Shown piece by piece: positions 53,601 to 64,000 of a stretch of 64,000 nucleotides of DNA. Numbering within the stretch: the stretch's first letter is position 1; each line of letters begins with the position of its first letter. This stretch comes from Antedon mediterranea (lineage: Eukaryota > Echinodermata > Crinoidea > Comatulida > Antedonidae). The stretch spans positions 10,607,001-10,671,000 of the forward strand of contig NC_092674.1 in the NCBI RefSeq assembly GCF_964355755.1, read 5' to 3'. The notes below the pieces were generated by a model, which worked only from the letters and a program-made list of their open reading frames with translations, was not told where the DNA came from and made no database searches. A program made the position numbers and the translations under genes.

Positions 53601-56600
53601 TAAGGCATTATGGGCGCCTTAAAATGAGCTTGAGGCTGTGTTGAAGACTTGGAAGATGGGTCTTCTCTCCCCCTGTACAAAACGACATCCTCGATGTATG
53701 TTTCCCTGTATGCAAAAGGTCACATGTTCAAAATAAAATATAACAACTTACAATGTTCTCCAAAGGCCTTGGTCGTGAACACTTCACGTAATGAGACCAC
53801 ATTGGAATGTTGTAGCTTCTTCCACATATCAACTAATGTCATCCACTGTGAATTCGCCACTTTGAAACCTATCATAAACAAAACAATAGGCTACGTTTCT
53901 ATTCATTATTAATTTCTATAACACACCTGAGTGTATTATTGCAATTTTATTGGTCAATTACGAATCATGTGTCATGTGATAATCTAGTGATAATTAACAC
54001 GCTCTAATGCACGGCCAGCTTTCTGTAAACATCATTTTGATATGCGACGTTGTTGACCGATTGCATTCGGAAATCAATTGTTGTGTAAGCCGTCTATCTA
54101 ACTTTTCTACTCCATGTCTAAGGTTGGAGCACTTCTTTATTAATGGCCTAGCATTCGTCAATAATTTACTGCTCTATTTTCAACTCGGCTCCACCTCATC
54201 GTTAAAAATAGAGCAGTCAATTTTTCAACTCATGAAATATTCTCACCATCCAACTCATAATAAACATTCATTATTTTATTTTAACATTACATAAAAGTGA
54301 AAAATACAATAATTGTGTAATCGCAAAAAACATGGTTATCCTTGATGTTCTTGCGCATATTGTTTTTATTGCCTTTTTTACAAAAGCACAATCAATAAAA
54401 TTAAAGCAATAATTTAACAGAATTGAATAGATTTACAACAACTGACCTATGACCCTTCGTAAGCAGTATGTTTTATTATCTTTACTGTTGACAGCTTTGA
54501 AGCACTGTGTACTGTAACCAAATGTACTATTTTTGTCCATGGGTCCTTTTGGTGTTCCCTCCAATGGGTACAGTGTGTGGTACTTATCAACTTCTTGTGG
54601 GATATCTACAAGGAAAAACAACAAGTTTAAATACCCTACAGATTCCTTTATTTGTATCTAAAGCTCTCTCTACACTATCAAACTAATTTGACAAAATAGT
54701 GTGATGTGCCCAAATATGGTAGTGAAATGTTTAAATATGGTACTGTAGTGATATGAAATTATCATGTCCATATATGAGCGCATAACATTTTTTGTCACAT
54801 AAAGTTTGATAGTGTAGACAGCGCTTTAAGATGACACTTAGTGATATGCGCATACTGTACATTTTAAATAGAAGAAAGAATACCAATAGATTTCATGGAG
54901 TAATAATAATAAAAATGGAAAGTCTTATATAGCGCCTAATACAATATTTCTAAGCGCTTTACACAGTCTGGATTTGGGATGTCTACTCACCAGGATGTTC
55001 AGTTGGATCTATCTGAGCAAGCGTCACCAGATGCCTGTGCAATATGTCCACTTTGATGTCCTCTCCCATGAAGAATGATGGACCTTGCGGCTTCTGCTTC
55101 ATGTAGGCTATGTGAGCTGGAACCGACGGATACATGTGAAAGTTCGGAAGCACCTGACAAAAAAATATAAAACAATGTGTACTAACTGAAAAGGCAAGAA
55201 TTGTTTGTGATGACTTGAAAGGATCTGTATAAATTTAAAAAGTATCATTTTAATTTCTTTCTGCGCTTTCAGAGCTTTTGAGGATTGTTTATTGTGTATT
55301 AAAGGCATTTCATTAGGCCTTAACAACATACACAATATACAGACCTTTTTTTATGTGTTGGGGGGGGGGGGGGAATATAAGAGACGTGGACAGACTTAAC
55401 TGTATAGTTAATAAGGCTGGGGGATAGTGGGCGAGTGTGTGTCGACAGTTGATACGATATACCGAGAGAGGGCAAAATGAAAATTACTGAAGTTATAGCG
55501 GATCCATCCGATCCCCTCAATTCTGTTAATGTCTAGCTATATTGAACGGAGCGGTTGACTCGGATTATCATCGGCACGCATAAACTGCTATAGAATTCGT
55601 TATACCGTTATATTTGTTTATCCTACTGGGATACGATGTTATAACAGCCATTTTTTATAGATAATCTGTTTGATGCATTTACTTAGTTAGAGAAGTATCA
55701 TTTTCATCATGTAAATCTAAATGTTAATTTCCTGTGAAGGATGAAATAAAGTTTATCTGAATCTGTACGACATTACAACACACCAGAGAGTTTATATTGG
55801 TATTATTTATAGAACTCATAATATCACTTACCAAGCCGCTAAGTTGGTTTGCTTCTTGTGCTAATTGCTGTTCCGTGTAAAAATAAGTTGTTCCCCCAAT
55901 GTTTTCCTGTATTGTTGTATTCCCGCTGGAATTACTACTTTGTTTATTTTGTTCTTTCCGCCTTGTTCCAGGTGAATGAGCAGGCGAATGAAGCGGTGAA
56001 GCACCAGCAGATAATGAGCCTATATTGGGATAAAATTAACATCACTAGTTATAATATATTTTTTTTCTTTTTGGAAATATTTAGGCATATTGTCAAGAAT
56101 AACCATAAGTGATTTCAGTCACTGTCCTTCTAAAATATTGCAATCCTGTTCACAAGACAAACACACACACAAAGTATAAAACGTCTTTTGGACTGGACAT
56201 CTGACAGGATTTAAACTCAGGACCATGGGATTGGTAACCGGGAATCTCAACCACCAAGTCAAAACTTCACTCCAAAATACATATATGTATATATAATTTA
56301 AAAATGCATTTATTATTCAACAAAATTGGATTATGATAATAAATAATGTACGAACCAGCCGTGAGGTCACTGCCTAGTGTCATCAAGGCCGTAGAACTTG
56401 CACTTGTCTTCATACCCAATCCGATTGGGGGATTGTATGGGTTGGTCGCTTCGGAAGCACCCATCGTTGTCAATGAGGTTGCACTCACGCTTGGCCTAAG
56501 CATACCTGCTGGTCTTTGCATTTGGGAAGACGATAAATGCGCGCGTGGAACAAATTCTGGTATTTCAGAAAATGTACTTGTTGGAGGAACATTGCGTGTA

Positions 56601-59600
56601 CCTGGAAGAAACTCCTGCTGGCTGTGCATTCCATGCATGCCTGGAATAAACTCAGATGCTTTTGGGTTTGGCATCTAAAAAAGACAACATTATCTTAAAT
56701 ATTGCACACAGTATACATTTATTCACTGGCTGGCAAACAGGACAAAATAAACGGTTACATTTAACCAGAAATCTGTTCCTTCTAGCTCATTTTTGTTTTG
56801 ATCCAATTTTTTTTTCAAAGTGAATAACTATTATGTGACATTAAAATGGCATTTCAACAACTTGCTACATTATTTTTTTACTGGGACAATATACTGTATA
56901 CTTAATAGGTTAAATTAATAAATTTGAGTTTTAGATTAAAATATGAAGAATAAGGTTTATATATTCATTGAATTTATTTGTGTTTATAGTTGGTTTATAT
57001 TATTTACAAACTATTATATAAGTGTAAACAATAATATTAATAGTGAAGAAAAACGTTCAATGTTGCCAGACGTAGATGGATATCAACAAGCGATTTGGAG
57101 TATATTTGTATTTATATAGTACAAACAAAACGAAAATCAATGATAGATTTACAAGTAAAGAATAAAGTAAATCCCAATAACAATGAGAATATGTAACAGA
57201 TATGTGAGAAGCTATTAACAAGGGTAAATCATGCGTGTAGCATTGTGTTAAATTACCTATAGCAATGCACAGCTAAAGTAAAAGGAATCTTGTTTGTCAT
57301 TATACAACTAACGAATGCATATTAATTACATAGTGGGATTTGCGCAGTTTAGATAGAAATAGCCATCGAGATGTATTTTAGAATATATTGTTGAATATAA
57401 ATTACTTTCTTATGCTATAAATAAATATAGGTCTTAAAAACATTTTTATTTATTCACAAAATGTTAGCAGTCCAAATTAAAGGGTGGCCTTTACGGCTCA
57501 GTTGCTGTACTCATCAATCATACTTGAGTGAGATATTTCCCTAAAGCTCTGTCTACACTATCAAAGTAGTCTAACAAAAAAAGTGTGATGTGCGCAAATA
57601 TGGTAGTGTAGTGATAAGATGACATCAGGTCCATATACGAGTACATAACATTTTTTTGTCACATAAAGTTTGATAGTGTAGACAGAGTATAAGATAATAG
57701 AGTTGTATAATTTTGGCCTAGTAGATTGTTTCAAGCACATTTTAAGTATTTACCCCTGGCATTCTGATCTCTCTCTCAGGCATCTGCGACATCCTCATTC
57801 CAGTAAACTGGTTAGACAGATGTTCCTCATTCACTATATTAGTTGATCCTAAAGTGAAAAACACATTCACATTAAAATGCATTCTACATGAAACATGGGG
57901 AAATTATATGTTTCAACATTATAGTCATCTCTATTCCCTATCAGACACCCATTTAGGGATAATTCGTTGTGTCCAAAAGACGTTCAATTAATAGGGTTCT
58001 ACTACATCTTTATCAGACATGGTCTTCTTAAATGACTATAATGTAAAATTTGGCCTTTGATTAAAATCACTAATGTACAACATCACACATTCACAAACAT
58101 TGATTACAATAATGTAAACAATAATCAAATTATACGATCCTAATTATTTCAGTCCATCCATCTATCCAAGTATCCTTGTATCAATTTTCTTTTGCATATT
58201 CTAATTATATCCATACTAGATGCATAATGAGCCAAATGTTATCAAGTTAATGCATCAAGTATCAAGGGATTAAACAAGAAAGCAACGTAGGACTAATAAC
58301 TACGTGGTTCCGGTTGAATGATTTCATTGTAATATTTTTTGCTTCAAGGCATACTGTATGGAAGATTTGTTAATAGAGAGGTTTCGCAATCTTACGAATA
58401 CGATAACGAAAACGTCACGCACACGTATTCGTCTTCGTAAGCCATAAAAAAATCTGTTTCGCATGGCAACGAAATATTGAGGCGCGTCCAAAATATTCAG
58501 CGAAAAATTTCATTTAACAATTTTGTTTAGCAATATTGTTAATCAAACTGATTTTTGAGTAGAGAAACATAGTGTTGTATTGTATTTTTTGCTACACAAT
58601 TTCAGAAATGTGTAGCAATAAGGTTGTTTTGTATAGCTTTTTGCTATGCTACACTGGCGAAAATGTTCCCTGCACTGCGGTAAATTTGAGCGAAGCGCAG
58701 GTACGTGTTGCTTGGTGCTTGGCTGCCTAGGCCTAGCGTAACATCAAAGCGAGTGAGGACTTTAAAAACTGCTATTTATCAAAATTGACTTGGCATTTTA
58801 GTAAATTACTTTAGTAAATTACTTTCAATAAATCTATAATTATATTATAATCATGAATCATTCCTGATTCAAATGCAAAATCATAATGTGCAAAATCGAT
58901 CAAAAACTATACTCGTTTTGTAGTTACGAATATGACTGGTGATATTCGTCAACACGAATACGCTTTACGAATATGAAATGGGGATCAGCTCAAAAGTTTC
59001 ACAAATGTATGACGTATCCGTTTTCGTTATCGTATTCGTAAGGTTGCGAAACCTCCCTAATATCATTCTTGAGTAAACCTCAAAAGAAGTGCAGTTATCA
59101 ATTGACAGAAATCAAATATATGATCAATATATAAAACCAATCACTATATAAAGAGTAAAACTCCAGATTTGGGACAAAGGTGTTGTGCTTAATAGGTCAA
59201 CCATGGAGGTATAATTAAATGGGTCAACCAAATCAAATGTTAAAAATTACCTTAAAATTTGGTGTGACCTTATCATGTAATTTGTGGATTATGAGTTACA
59301 ATCAATTTTGTAATTGAACAATTTTTACTCTGGGGAATTAGCTTAGACGGTATTGGTTGGTTCCCACTAGAGATGCAACAAATGGACGTAAGCACAACAT
59401 ACAATGGATTATTCAAACTATGTTCAACCTTTCCCTTGTTACATCCTTTTGTTGCGTCTATCCTATTCAAGTTTTGTTTTGTATCATAATATAGTATTGT
59501 GTTTTTCTAGGTTGCCAAAAACCAAAAGCTCTCTATGATTTCTACTGTACTGTACATACCTATTGTAGATGGCATAAATATTGATGGATCTCGTGGCATT

Positions 59601-62600
59601 GGTTCTCCTCCTCGAGAAGGACTTGGATGCGTGTTCTAAAAAAGAGAAGAGACTGCAGTACAACTATAAGAGCAGGCATGTTTGCAATGTAAACCACACA
59701 ATTTGATTGATCTATGATCTGTTCTTTGTTGTTTAAGAATATTTGTATTGGTTATTTGAGGCGCTTTGAAGCTAAGGTGGAATCACCTTGTGAGATGCCT
59801 ACAAAAATATTGAATGAAAATAAAAAAACACCACACTATGACCTTTCGCTTTCGCTAACCGACACTAGACTACGCGCTGTCATTCAAATAGTCATTAACA
59901 TGAGGCTCACTCTGCGACGATTCTATTGAACTTTCATGTTTAAAATACGGTTTTAGGTCACAAGAATCAAGCAACCAGTGTCTATGGAATGCATCTGTGA
60001 TCCGTGACAATCGGATAGACATTTTAAACATCCGCCAATCCATCCAACAAGTAATGGGAAATTAATTACTTATTAGCATGTTTTCACATTACAGTGTATT
60101 AATTGCCAATGTGAGTTATTGACTCGCGATACCAAACCAGAAATTGAGCATGATCTAACACCTCACTTGCAAACTTAAAATTGTGACAGCTTCACCAACT
60201 ATGCACAATTTAGAAACTGAATATTTAGGTACATCTCATCACTTAACCCTTTCACTGCGGAGCATTATTCCCACCTCTGTGCGTAATGTATATTTAAGAA
60301 AAACATATGGTATTTTAATAAATTGCAAAAAAATACTAATTGAGATAATTGTGTAATTATTTTTGTGGTGTGTGATGGGCAAAGGGTTAGTCTACAGTTA
60401 GGTATAAAAAAAAATGTAATTTGCATATTGATGACGTCATGTGACGTCATTACAGGTATTTTGGATTTCGTAATTTTTATCGAATCAATGATAAAAACTA
60501 TATTTTCTATAAGAAATTCTTATGGAATACGTTTTTCCAACTGGATATTGATAAAGATACGTATAACAAATAAAAATATAAAAAAAAATTGAATTATTTT
60601 TATTATTTTATAAAAATTATGCACAAATCAAAGTTTTGGGGCAAAATCGTGAAAATAATGACATTTCCCAAAAATTCACTATAGTACAAAACTAACTATT
60701 GTTTCAGAATTTTTTTTTTTTGCGTGTTGTGATAAACACAATGTTGCCCTATTGGGGCTGGTAAATTTTGGTTACTTTCAAAATGGCCGCCATTACGCTA
60801 CTCAAAACAACTTTCTAAGATAGAATACTATTATATACACTATACTATATATAATATAACTATAGAGGGCGCATGATTTTCAAGACAATAATACAGCTAT
60901 AGAGGGTTGTTTTTTTTGCTGGAAAATTTTTTTAATGACTTGCAAAAATATTCAAGTTCATCGAACAAATATAGAGGGTGCTATATATTATAGGCAAATA
61001 CGATTAAATCATTGTTTTGCCCATACCCGGTATTACCGGGTATACGCACTTCAACGACGTTTGTTTATACCCGGTAGTACCGGGTATACGCAGTGAAAGG
61101 GTTAAAACCGTAAAAAATTTAATTTTGATTTGATCTAATTAATTTTAGCATCGATATTAACAAGTTATTTCTCTATGGTTGTAGTGTGATAATGGATAGA
61201 AAAAGCATTTCCGTAAATTAACTAAAACTCTAGATTTTGGTATTATTTTATTTTCTGCAACAATTCAACCTTACTGCGTTAATACAAAAATGAATTATTG
61301 GGATAATGCCATTAGTGTTGGTAGCCTATGAATACTTAATTGCAATGACTTGTGCATATTTACAAACAGCTTTAACATGTTCCTAATAGGAATCACAGAA
61401 AGAAATGAATTGCTTGCCACATGCAGGTGTCCATATGCTATTTTTAGCATAATAATAGAACATGTTTTTTTAACATTATTTTATTGGTAGTTCTAGCTTT
61501 GTGAATATCCGTAACCTAAATACATATGTGTTGGGTTGACAAAAAAATGTAGTATGCCCAAATATGGCAGTGGTACAGTATGATGTTGTCGTGACCATAT
61601 ACGGGCACATCACATTTTGTTGTCATCTGATTTTATTTATTCGACATTATGTCCTCGGACCCCAAAAGCAACAGAGTCACCATAACATGAAATATTTAGG
61701 GCCCCAGAAGAACTTTGATATTATAGACAGAGCTTTACTTTTTAACTAAACTGAATTTATAAAACAAAAAGATTCTTGCAATTATCTAAAAATACTCTTT
61801 ATACCCAACTGGATAGTGAACTACAGGGACTTCTCAACACGACCCCCTTATATTTTAACATACTTGGATTGTATAAGAATGTGCTGGCCTAGATGTGCAT
61901 GGCGGAGTGGGTGCTGTGTAGTGGTCAGTATGATGTAGCAACATTGTGTGGTCCCTTTACATAATCATTTTTTAGCTGGCTGTAATTTAATTAGAGTTCA
62001 CTATCTAGTCTTTGGTTTGAAAAGGTTTGTTTACATTAGTTCTGTTAATTATAGGATATCACAAAGTGTACCTGCATTAAATGCTGAAACTTGCTTGTTG
62101 TCCGGCTTGAAATTTCTCCATTAAACGGGCCGGTGAAAAGGTCCGGCGCTATCATCATTTGGTCCACTAAAACAAAACATTTGAAAGTTTCAAAACTTTT
62201 CTTATTATAAAATCATTTTTAAATTAAACATTTAATATTAGCAATGCCAAGCTTTCGTTTAGGATGCTAGATGAAAGACACAGCTAACGACAGTGACGAG
62301 TAAAAGCATGCATTCTGTCAATGTTACAGACCGTAGCGAGAGGTTATAAACAGACCAGGCAAATATGCTTTAAATATAATTATTAATATATATGACGGAT
62401 CTGTGCTGGGGAAATGGGGTGGTAAAAATTAAAAATTTCAGATGAGGCGAGGACTTTGTCTGCCTTATGCTGGCTACGGCCCTGACTGTCATGGTCTGTT
62501 ACAATTATCATTCCTTCATCTACTATCCCAAAATTAAAGCTTGGAAAGAACAATAAGCGACTTCGATAACTACAGAGGGCGCCATATTTACAAGGTCAAT

Positions 62601-63081
62601 TGGGATAAAAATATCCATCTAGGCCCTAGCGCGGTGATGTGAGTTTGCATCGTCGCGCTAGCCTCGGGCCTAGATGAAACTTTTGTTCCGATTGACCTTG
62701 TAAATATGGCGCCCTCTGGAGTTATCGAAGTCGCTTACTGGGAAAATGAGTAAGTCATATTTTTGTGGAAAAGGGTAAAAAAACAAAACATAAAATAATG
62801 ATACATAAATAAATTCCTCCCTACTGTCCTGTAAACATAAATTGTGTTTATTCATAGCACAATAAGGGTGGTCTATTGTTATTGTACTTGTGTCATATGG
62901 TATCTGACACAAGATAGTAGTATGTGATTGAAATGAAACTGATAATTTTTAATGTCAACAGAGAATTAGAGGAAATATATATTACTGAAATATTTTGTTG
63001 AAAATTTATTGTTATAAACTCACAGTTCATTCCTGGATTCATGTTGAATGTTGACAATTCACTTCTTATTTTATTCTTGGC
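47700..63081 (-). CDS. PAN3: PAN3, adaptor subunit of the PAN2-PAN3 deadenylase (5' end outside window)
   Basis: Fifteen exons in gene order: 63081-63024, 62166-62072, 59635-59560, 57848-57754, 56674-56356, 56019-55832, 55153-54991, 54605-54447, 53868-53752, 50977-50888, 50349-50105, 49334-49195, 48907-48713, 48589-48451, 47855-47700. All phases agree, giving 744 codons plus stop. A PAM2 motif [10 protein letters not shown] (about 111-120) binds the PABPC MLLE domain; two further EF(L/V)P motifs follow. Then come GGTTYFYT (256-263), a pseudokinase domain (about 300-580) whose catalytic-loop equivalent [10 protein letters not shown] (491-500) lacks the HRD pattern, and a C-terminal coiled coil and knob, with blocks [37 protein letters not shown] and [11 protein letters not shown]3 recruits PAN2 to poly(A) tails for the first phase of mRNA shortening. 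The N-terminal CCCH zinc finger is not found in the window and must lie beyond 64000. Donor GTTCGT after 56356 is atypical. Confidence 0.95.
49401..49534. mobile_element. CTACACTATCAAAC-family MITE, copy 3 (PAN3 intron)
   Basis: The right half is intact (CACATAAAATTTGATAGTGTAG, ending in TTAA); the left TIR is lost. The motif CCCAAATATGGTAGTGATA is duplicated inside. Confidence 0.65.
49556..49650 (-). mobile_element. tRNA-derived SINE head (PAN3 intron)
   Basis: On the minus strand a TGGTGGTTGACAT A-box-like block is followed by the B box GGGTTCAAATCCTG. This is the same layout as at 56195-56278. No paired acceptor stem is seen, so it is not called as a tRNA gene. Confidence 0.6.
50705..50885 (+). 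repeat. Dispersed repeat pair, copy 1 (tRNA-like B box)
   Basis: It shares TAAGGCATTATGGGC, AGACTTGGAAGATGGGTCTTC and CCTGTATGCAAAAGGTCAC with the stretch at 53575-53735. It ends with GGTTCGAATTC, a B-box-like word, which suggests a SINE. It runs up to the donor of PAN3 exon 50977-50888. Confidence 0.6.
51191..51691. mobile_element. 501 bp pogo/Tigger-like MITE (PAN3 intron)
   Basis: Inverted ends CAGTAGAACC...GGTTCTACTG, flanked by TA on both sides (51189-51190, 51692-51693). Sub-terminal ATTTTACGTAC repeats are present in both arms. The TA duplication and CAG start fit Tc1/mariner-pogo elements. No transposase frame is visible. Confidence 0.8.
52320..52640. other. Purine-rich strand-asymmetric stretch
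   Basis: About 300 bases of the plus strand are strongly A/G-rich with little T. The reverse strand therefore reads a 97-codon open frame full of Leu, Phe and Val (52658-52365), which is a composition artefact. It may be a retroposon fragment; I cannot assign it. Confidence 0.4.
52785..53275. repeat. About 200-215 bp tandem repeat, 2.5 copies (PAN3 intron)
   Basis: GAAGGAAATCCTG recurs at about 52793, 53008 and 53209, each followed by ACGAT(A/C)ACAATATTTT and AAATATTGATATT blocks. Copies differ by small indels. Confidence 0.8.
53575..53735 (+). repeat. Dispersed repeat pair, copy 2
   Basis: Second copy of the repeat at 50705-50885, ending AAAGGTCACATGTTC. It again abuts a PAN3 exon (53868-53752) on its donor side. 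Confidence 0.6.
54659..54829. mobile_element. CTACACTATCAAAC-family MITE, copy 4 (PAN3 intron)
   Basis: The best full-length copy: AAAGCTCTCTCTACACTATC at the left, AGTGTAGACAGCGCTTTAA at the right, and an interior with AAATATGGTAGTG and CATATATGAGCGCATAAC. About 170 bp, no frame. Confidence 0.8.
55361..55374. repeat. Poly-G run
   Basis: An uninterrupted G run of about 13-14 bases in a PAN3 intron. Its exact length may be a sequencing artefact. Confidence 0.7.
56195..56278 (-). mobile_element. tRNA-derived SINE head (PAN3 intron)
   Basis: On the minus strand, TTGGTGGTTGAGATTCCC is followed by the B box GAGTTTAAATCCTGTC. It is the sister of the copy at 49556-49650. Confidence 0.55.
57542..57692. 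mobile_element. CTACACTATCAAAC-family MITE, copy 5 (PAN3 intron)
   Basis: AAAGCTCTGTCTACACTATC at the left and TTTGATAGTGTAGACAGAGT at the right, with the family interior. About 150 bp. Confidence 0.8.
58379..59054. mobile_element. 676 bp TIR element (PAN3 intron)
   Basis: Ends AGGTTTCGCAATCTTACG and its inverse CGTAAGGTTGCGAAACCT are mirror images for about 36 bp, through TACGATAACGAAAAC. No transposase frame is present. The internal GAGCGAAGCGCAGG segment is GC-richer than the surroundings. Confidence 0.8.
59355..59467. mobile_element. GGTTCCCACTAG-family MITE, decayed copy (PAN3 intron)
   Basis: GGTTGGTTCCCACTAGAGATGC at the left is followed by GGACGTAAGC and ATGGATTATTCAAAC blocks. The right end is lost after GTTGCGTCTATCC. 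Confidence 0.6.
60243..61105. mobile_element. Non-autonomous piggyBac-like element (863 bp with TTAA)
   Basis: TTAACCCTTTCACTGCG at the left and CGCAGTGAAAGGGTTAA at the right are exact inverted copies, each including the TTAA target typical of piggyBac transposases. Two CCGGTA palindromes (about 61024-61043, 61070-61089) stand just inside the right end. No transposase frame is visible. It lies in the PAN3 intron between exons 62166-62072 and 59635-59560. Confidence 0.8.
61530..61737. mobile_element. CTACACTATCAAAC-family MITE, copy 6 (decayed)
   Basis: Only the interior CCCAAATATGGCAGTGG, CCATATACGGGCACATCAC and the right end TATAGACAGAGCTTTA remain. About 70 unrelated bases interrupt the right half. 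Confidence 0.5.
62554..62737. mobile_element. 184 bp palindromic MITE (PAN3 intron)
   Basis: TAAGCGACTTCGATAACT at the left and its inverse AGTTATCGAAGTCGCTTA at the right begin arms of about 58 bp that pair almost perfectly through GAGGGCGCCATATTTACAAG. The loop contains a second inverted pair around CATCTAGGCCC. Confidence 0.8.
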
Positions 63082-64000
63082 CTATTATTAAAAGAAAACC
63101 ATAACATTATTTTTTCGGCAAAAATTTCATCTTTGAACGGAAAAGGTTTTTAAAAAAATGAAACACCAATATACAGTACAAAACTACAAAGATTCTATAT
63201 GCAGTACTACTCAGACGTTAGTAGCGATTTATGAATGTTATGGAGTATGAAAAATATATATACCAAATAATGTTCAATTTTTATATTAAAACTAAAATAT
63301 GTTTTATAATTTTAATTTGCATAAATGAAACCAAAAAATGTTAGCATGTATTATTTATTTATTATTGTACATTAAATTACTAATATTAATATTATAATAT
63401 TATTAACCTACAATTTTCTACCATAATATATTATTAGAAACTCAAATCAATTAGCCGAGTTAGGCTACCAATACCATGTTTTAAAAAAAGTATTACCCTC
63501 AAGTTAATTAATTTATTGTTAAAATGTTTTCATCATATGTTGTACTGTATTCGATTGGGAACTTTCGTTGTCAACGTAAAGATTCGTTGAGTACTTTTTG
63601 TATTTGAATTGTAAATTTGTGCTCAACAGAAATTCATTCGAATAGAAAACGTTGACAACGAAAGCTTTTTCGTTAAGAACAATCTCAACGCTCAAAATAC
63701 TCTGTTAAAAAGTACTCAACGGAAAAAGTACTCAACGGTCCACTCGAATACGACAATACACTCTCTCTAGGCTTATATACAGTAATAATGTAAGAATTCT
63801 CATTATTTTTTGTCCTCAAAATTCCTATTTATTATAATTATACTCGTACTGTATTACAAAGTAATGTATTTTGTATTCATTTTGCACAACCTAGCCTAAA
63901 ATTAAAGATGAGGACTGTAAAGTCTTCTCAGTTCAGCTGTTTATAGTTGAGCTGTAAATCTCCCACCCACTCACTCATATTAGTCCTCACACAGTACACA
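63082..64000. other. Upstream intron of PAN3, no further exon seen
   Basis: I searched this stretch on the minus strand for the CCCH zinc finger that opens PAN3 and did not find it. It holds AT-rich DNA and the inverted repeats at 63541-63765. The gene must continue to the right. Confidence 0.4.
63541..63765. repeat. Nested inverted repeats near the right end
   Basis: ACTTTCGTTGTCAACGT pairs with ACGTTGACAACGAAAGC about 90 bases later. GTATTCGATTGG pairs loosely with CACTCGAATAC at the outer edge, and AAGTACTCAACGG is tandemly repeated. Probably a MITE with an internal duplication. Confidence 0.55.

Noticed and set aside
1-64000. Bacterial-type operons, riboswitches, integrons or a viral genome
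   Set aside because: Spliced animal genes, SINEs and LTR retrotransposon features throughout; nothing prokaryotic was seen.

Overview
This is a 64 kb piece of an animal nuclear genome. It is AT-rich and dominated by introns, with GT-AG spliced genes, tRNA-derived SINEs, many short palindromic elements (MITEs) and one nearly complete LTR retrotransposon. The retrotransposon belongs to the Gmr1-like group, described from deuterostomes. The palindromic octamer TAGGCCTA recurs throughout. A marine invertebrate deuterostome, most likely an echinoderm, fits best; this is an inference and no species is claimed.

Layout. (1) 1-3540: non-coding flank with small repeats. (2) 3819-6275, minus: a complete centrin gene (five coding exons, about 173 aa, four EF hands). 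(3) 7306-14022: a Ty3/gypsy-type retrotransposon with near-identical 432/435 bp LTRs, TG...CA ends, a 5 bp GGCAC target duplication, a primer binding site and a polypurine tract. Its pol order is protease, integrase, reverse transcriptase, RNase H, which is the Ty1/copia order carried by gypsy-type enzymes. Two frame breaks are visible. (4) 15491-20305, plus: an NSDHL-type sterol 4-alpha-carboxylate 3-dehydrogenase gene (eight exons, about 343 aa), with two SINEs and a 320 bp MITE in its introns. (5) 23405-34420, plus: a secreted fibroblast growth factor gene (four exons, 166 aa, an 8.9 kb second intron), with clusters of a CCAAT-rich palindromic MITE upstream and inside. (6) 34421-47699: gene-poor DNA with an 89 bp minisatellite (14 copies) and a 111 bp tandem array. 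(7) 47700-63081, minus, running off the right end: PAN3, the adaptor subunit of the PAN2-PAN3 poly(A) nuclease (15 exons in the window, 744 codons plus stop), whose introns are full of TIR elements.

The four host genes do not form a pathway: they cover centrosome/nucleotide excision repair (centrin), cholesterol synthesis (NSDHL), cell signalling (FGF) and mRNA decay (PAN3). The informative arrangement is centrin (minus) and NSDHL (plus) lying head to head, as CETN2 and NSDHL do on human Xq28. Here the shared upstream region has been split by a recent insertion of the Gmr1-like element. No CRISPR array, rRNA gene or convincing free-standing tRNA gene was seen. All exon models were read by eye from splice sites, phase and similarity to remembered family sequences; none has been tested against transcripts.
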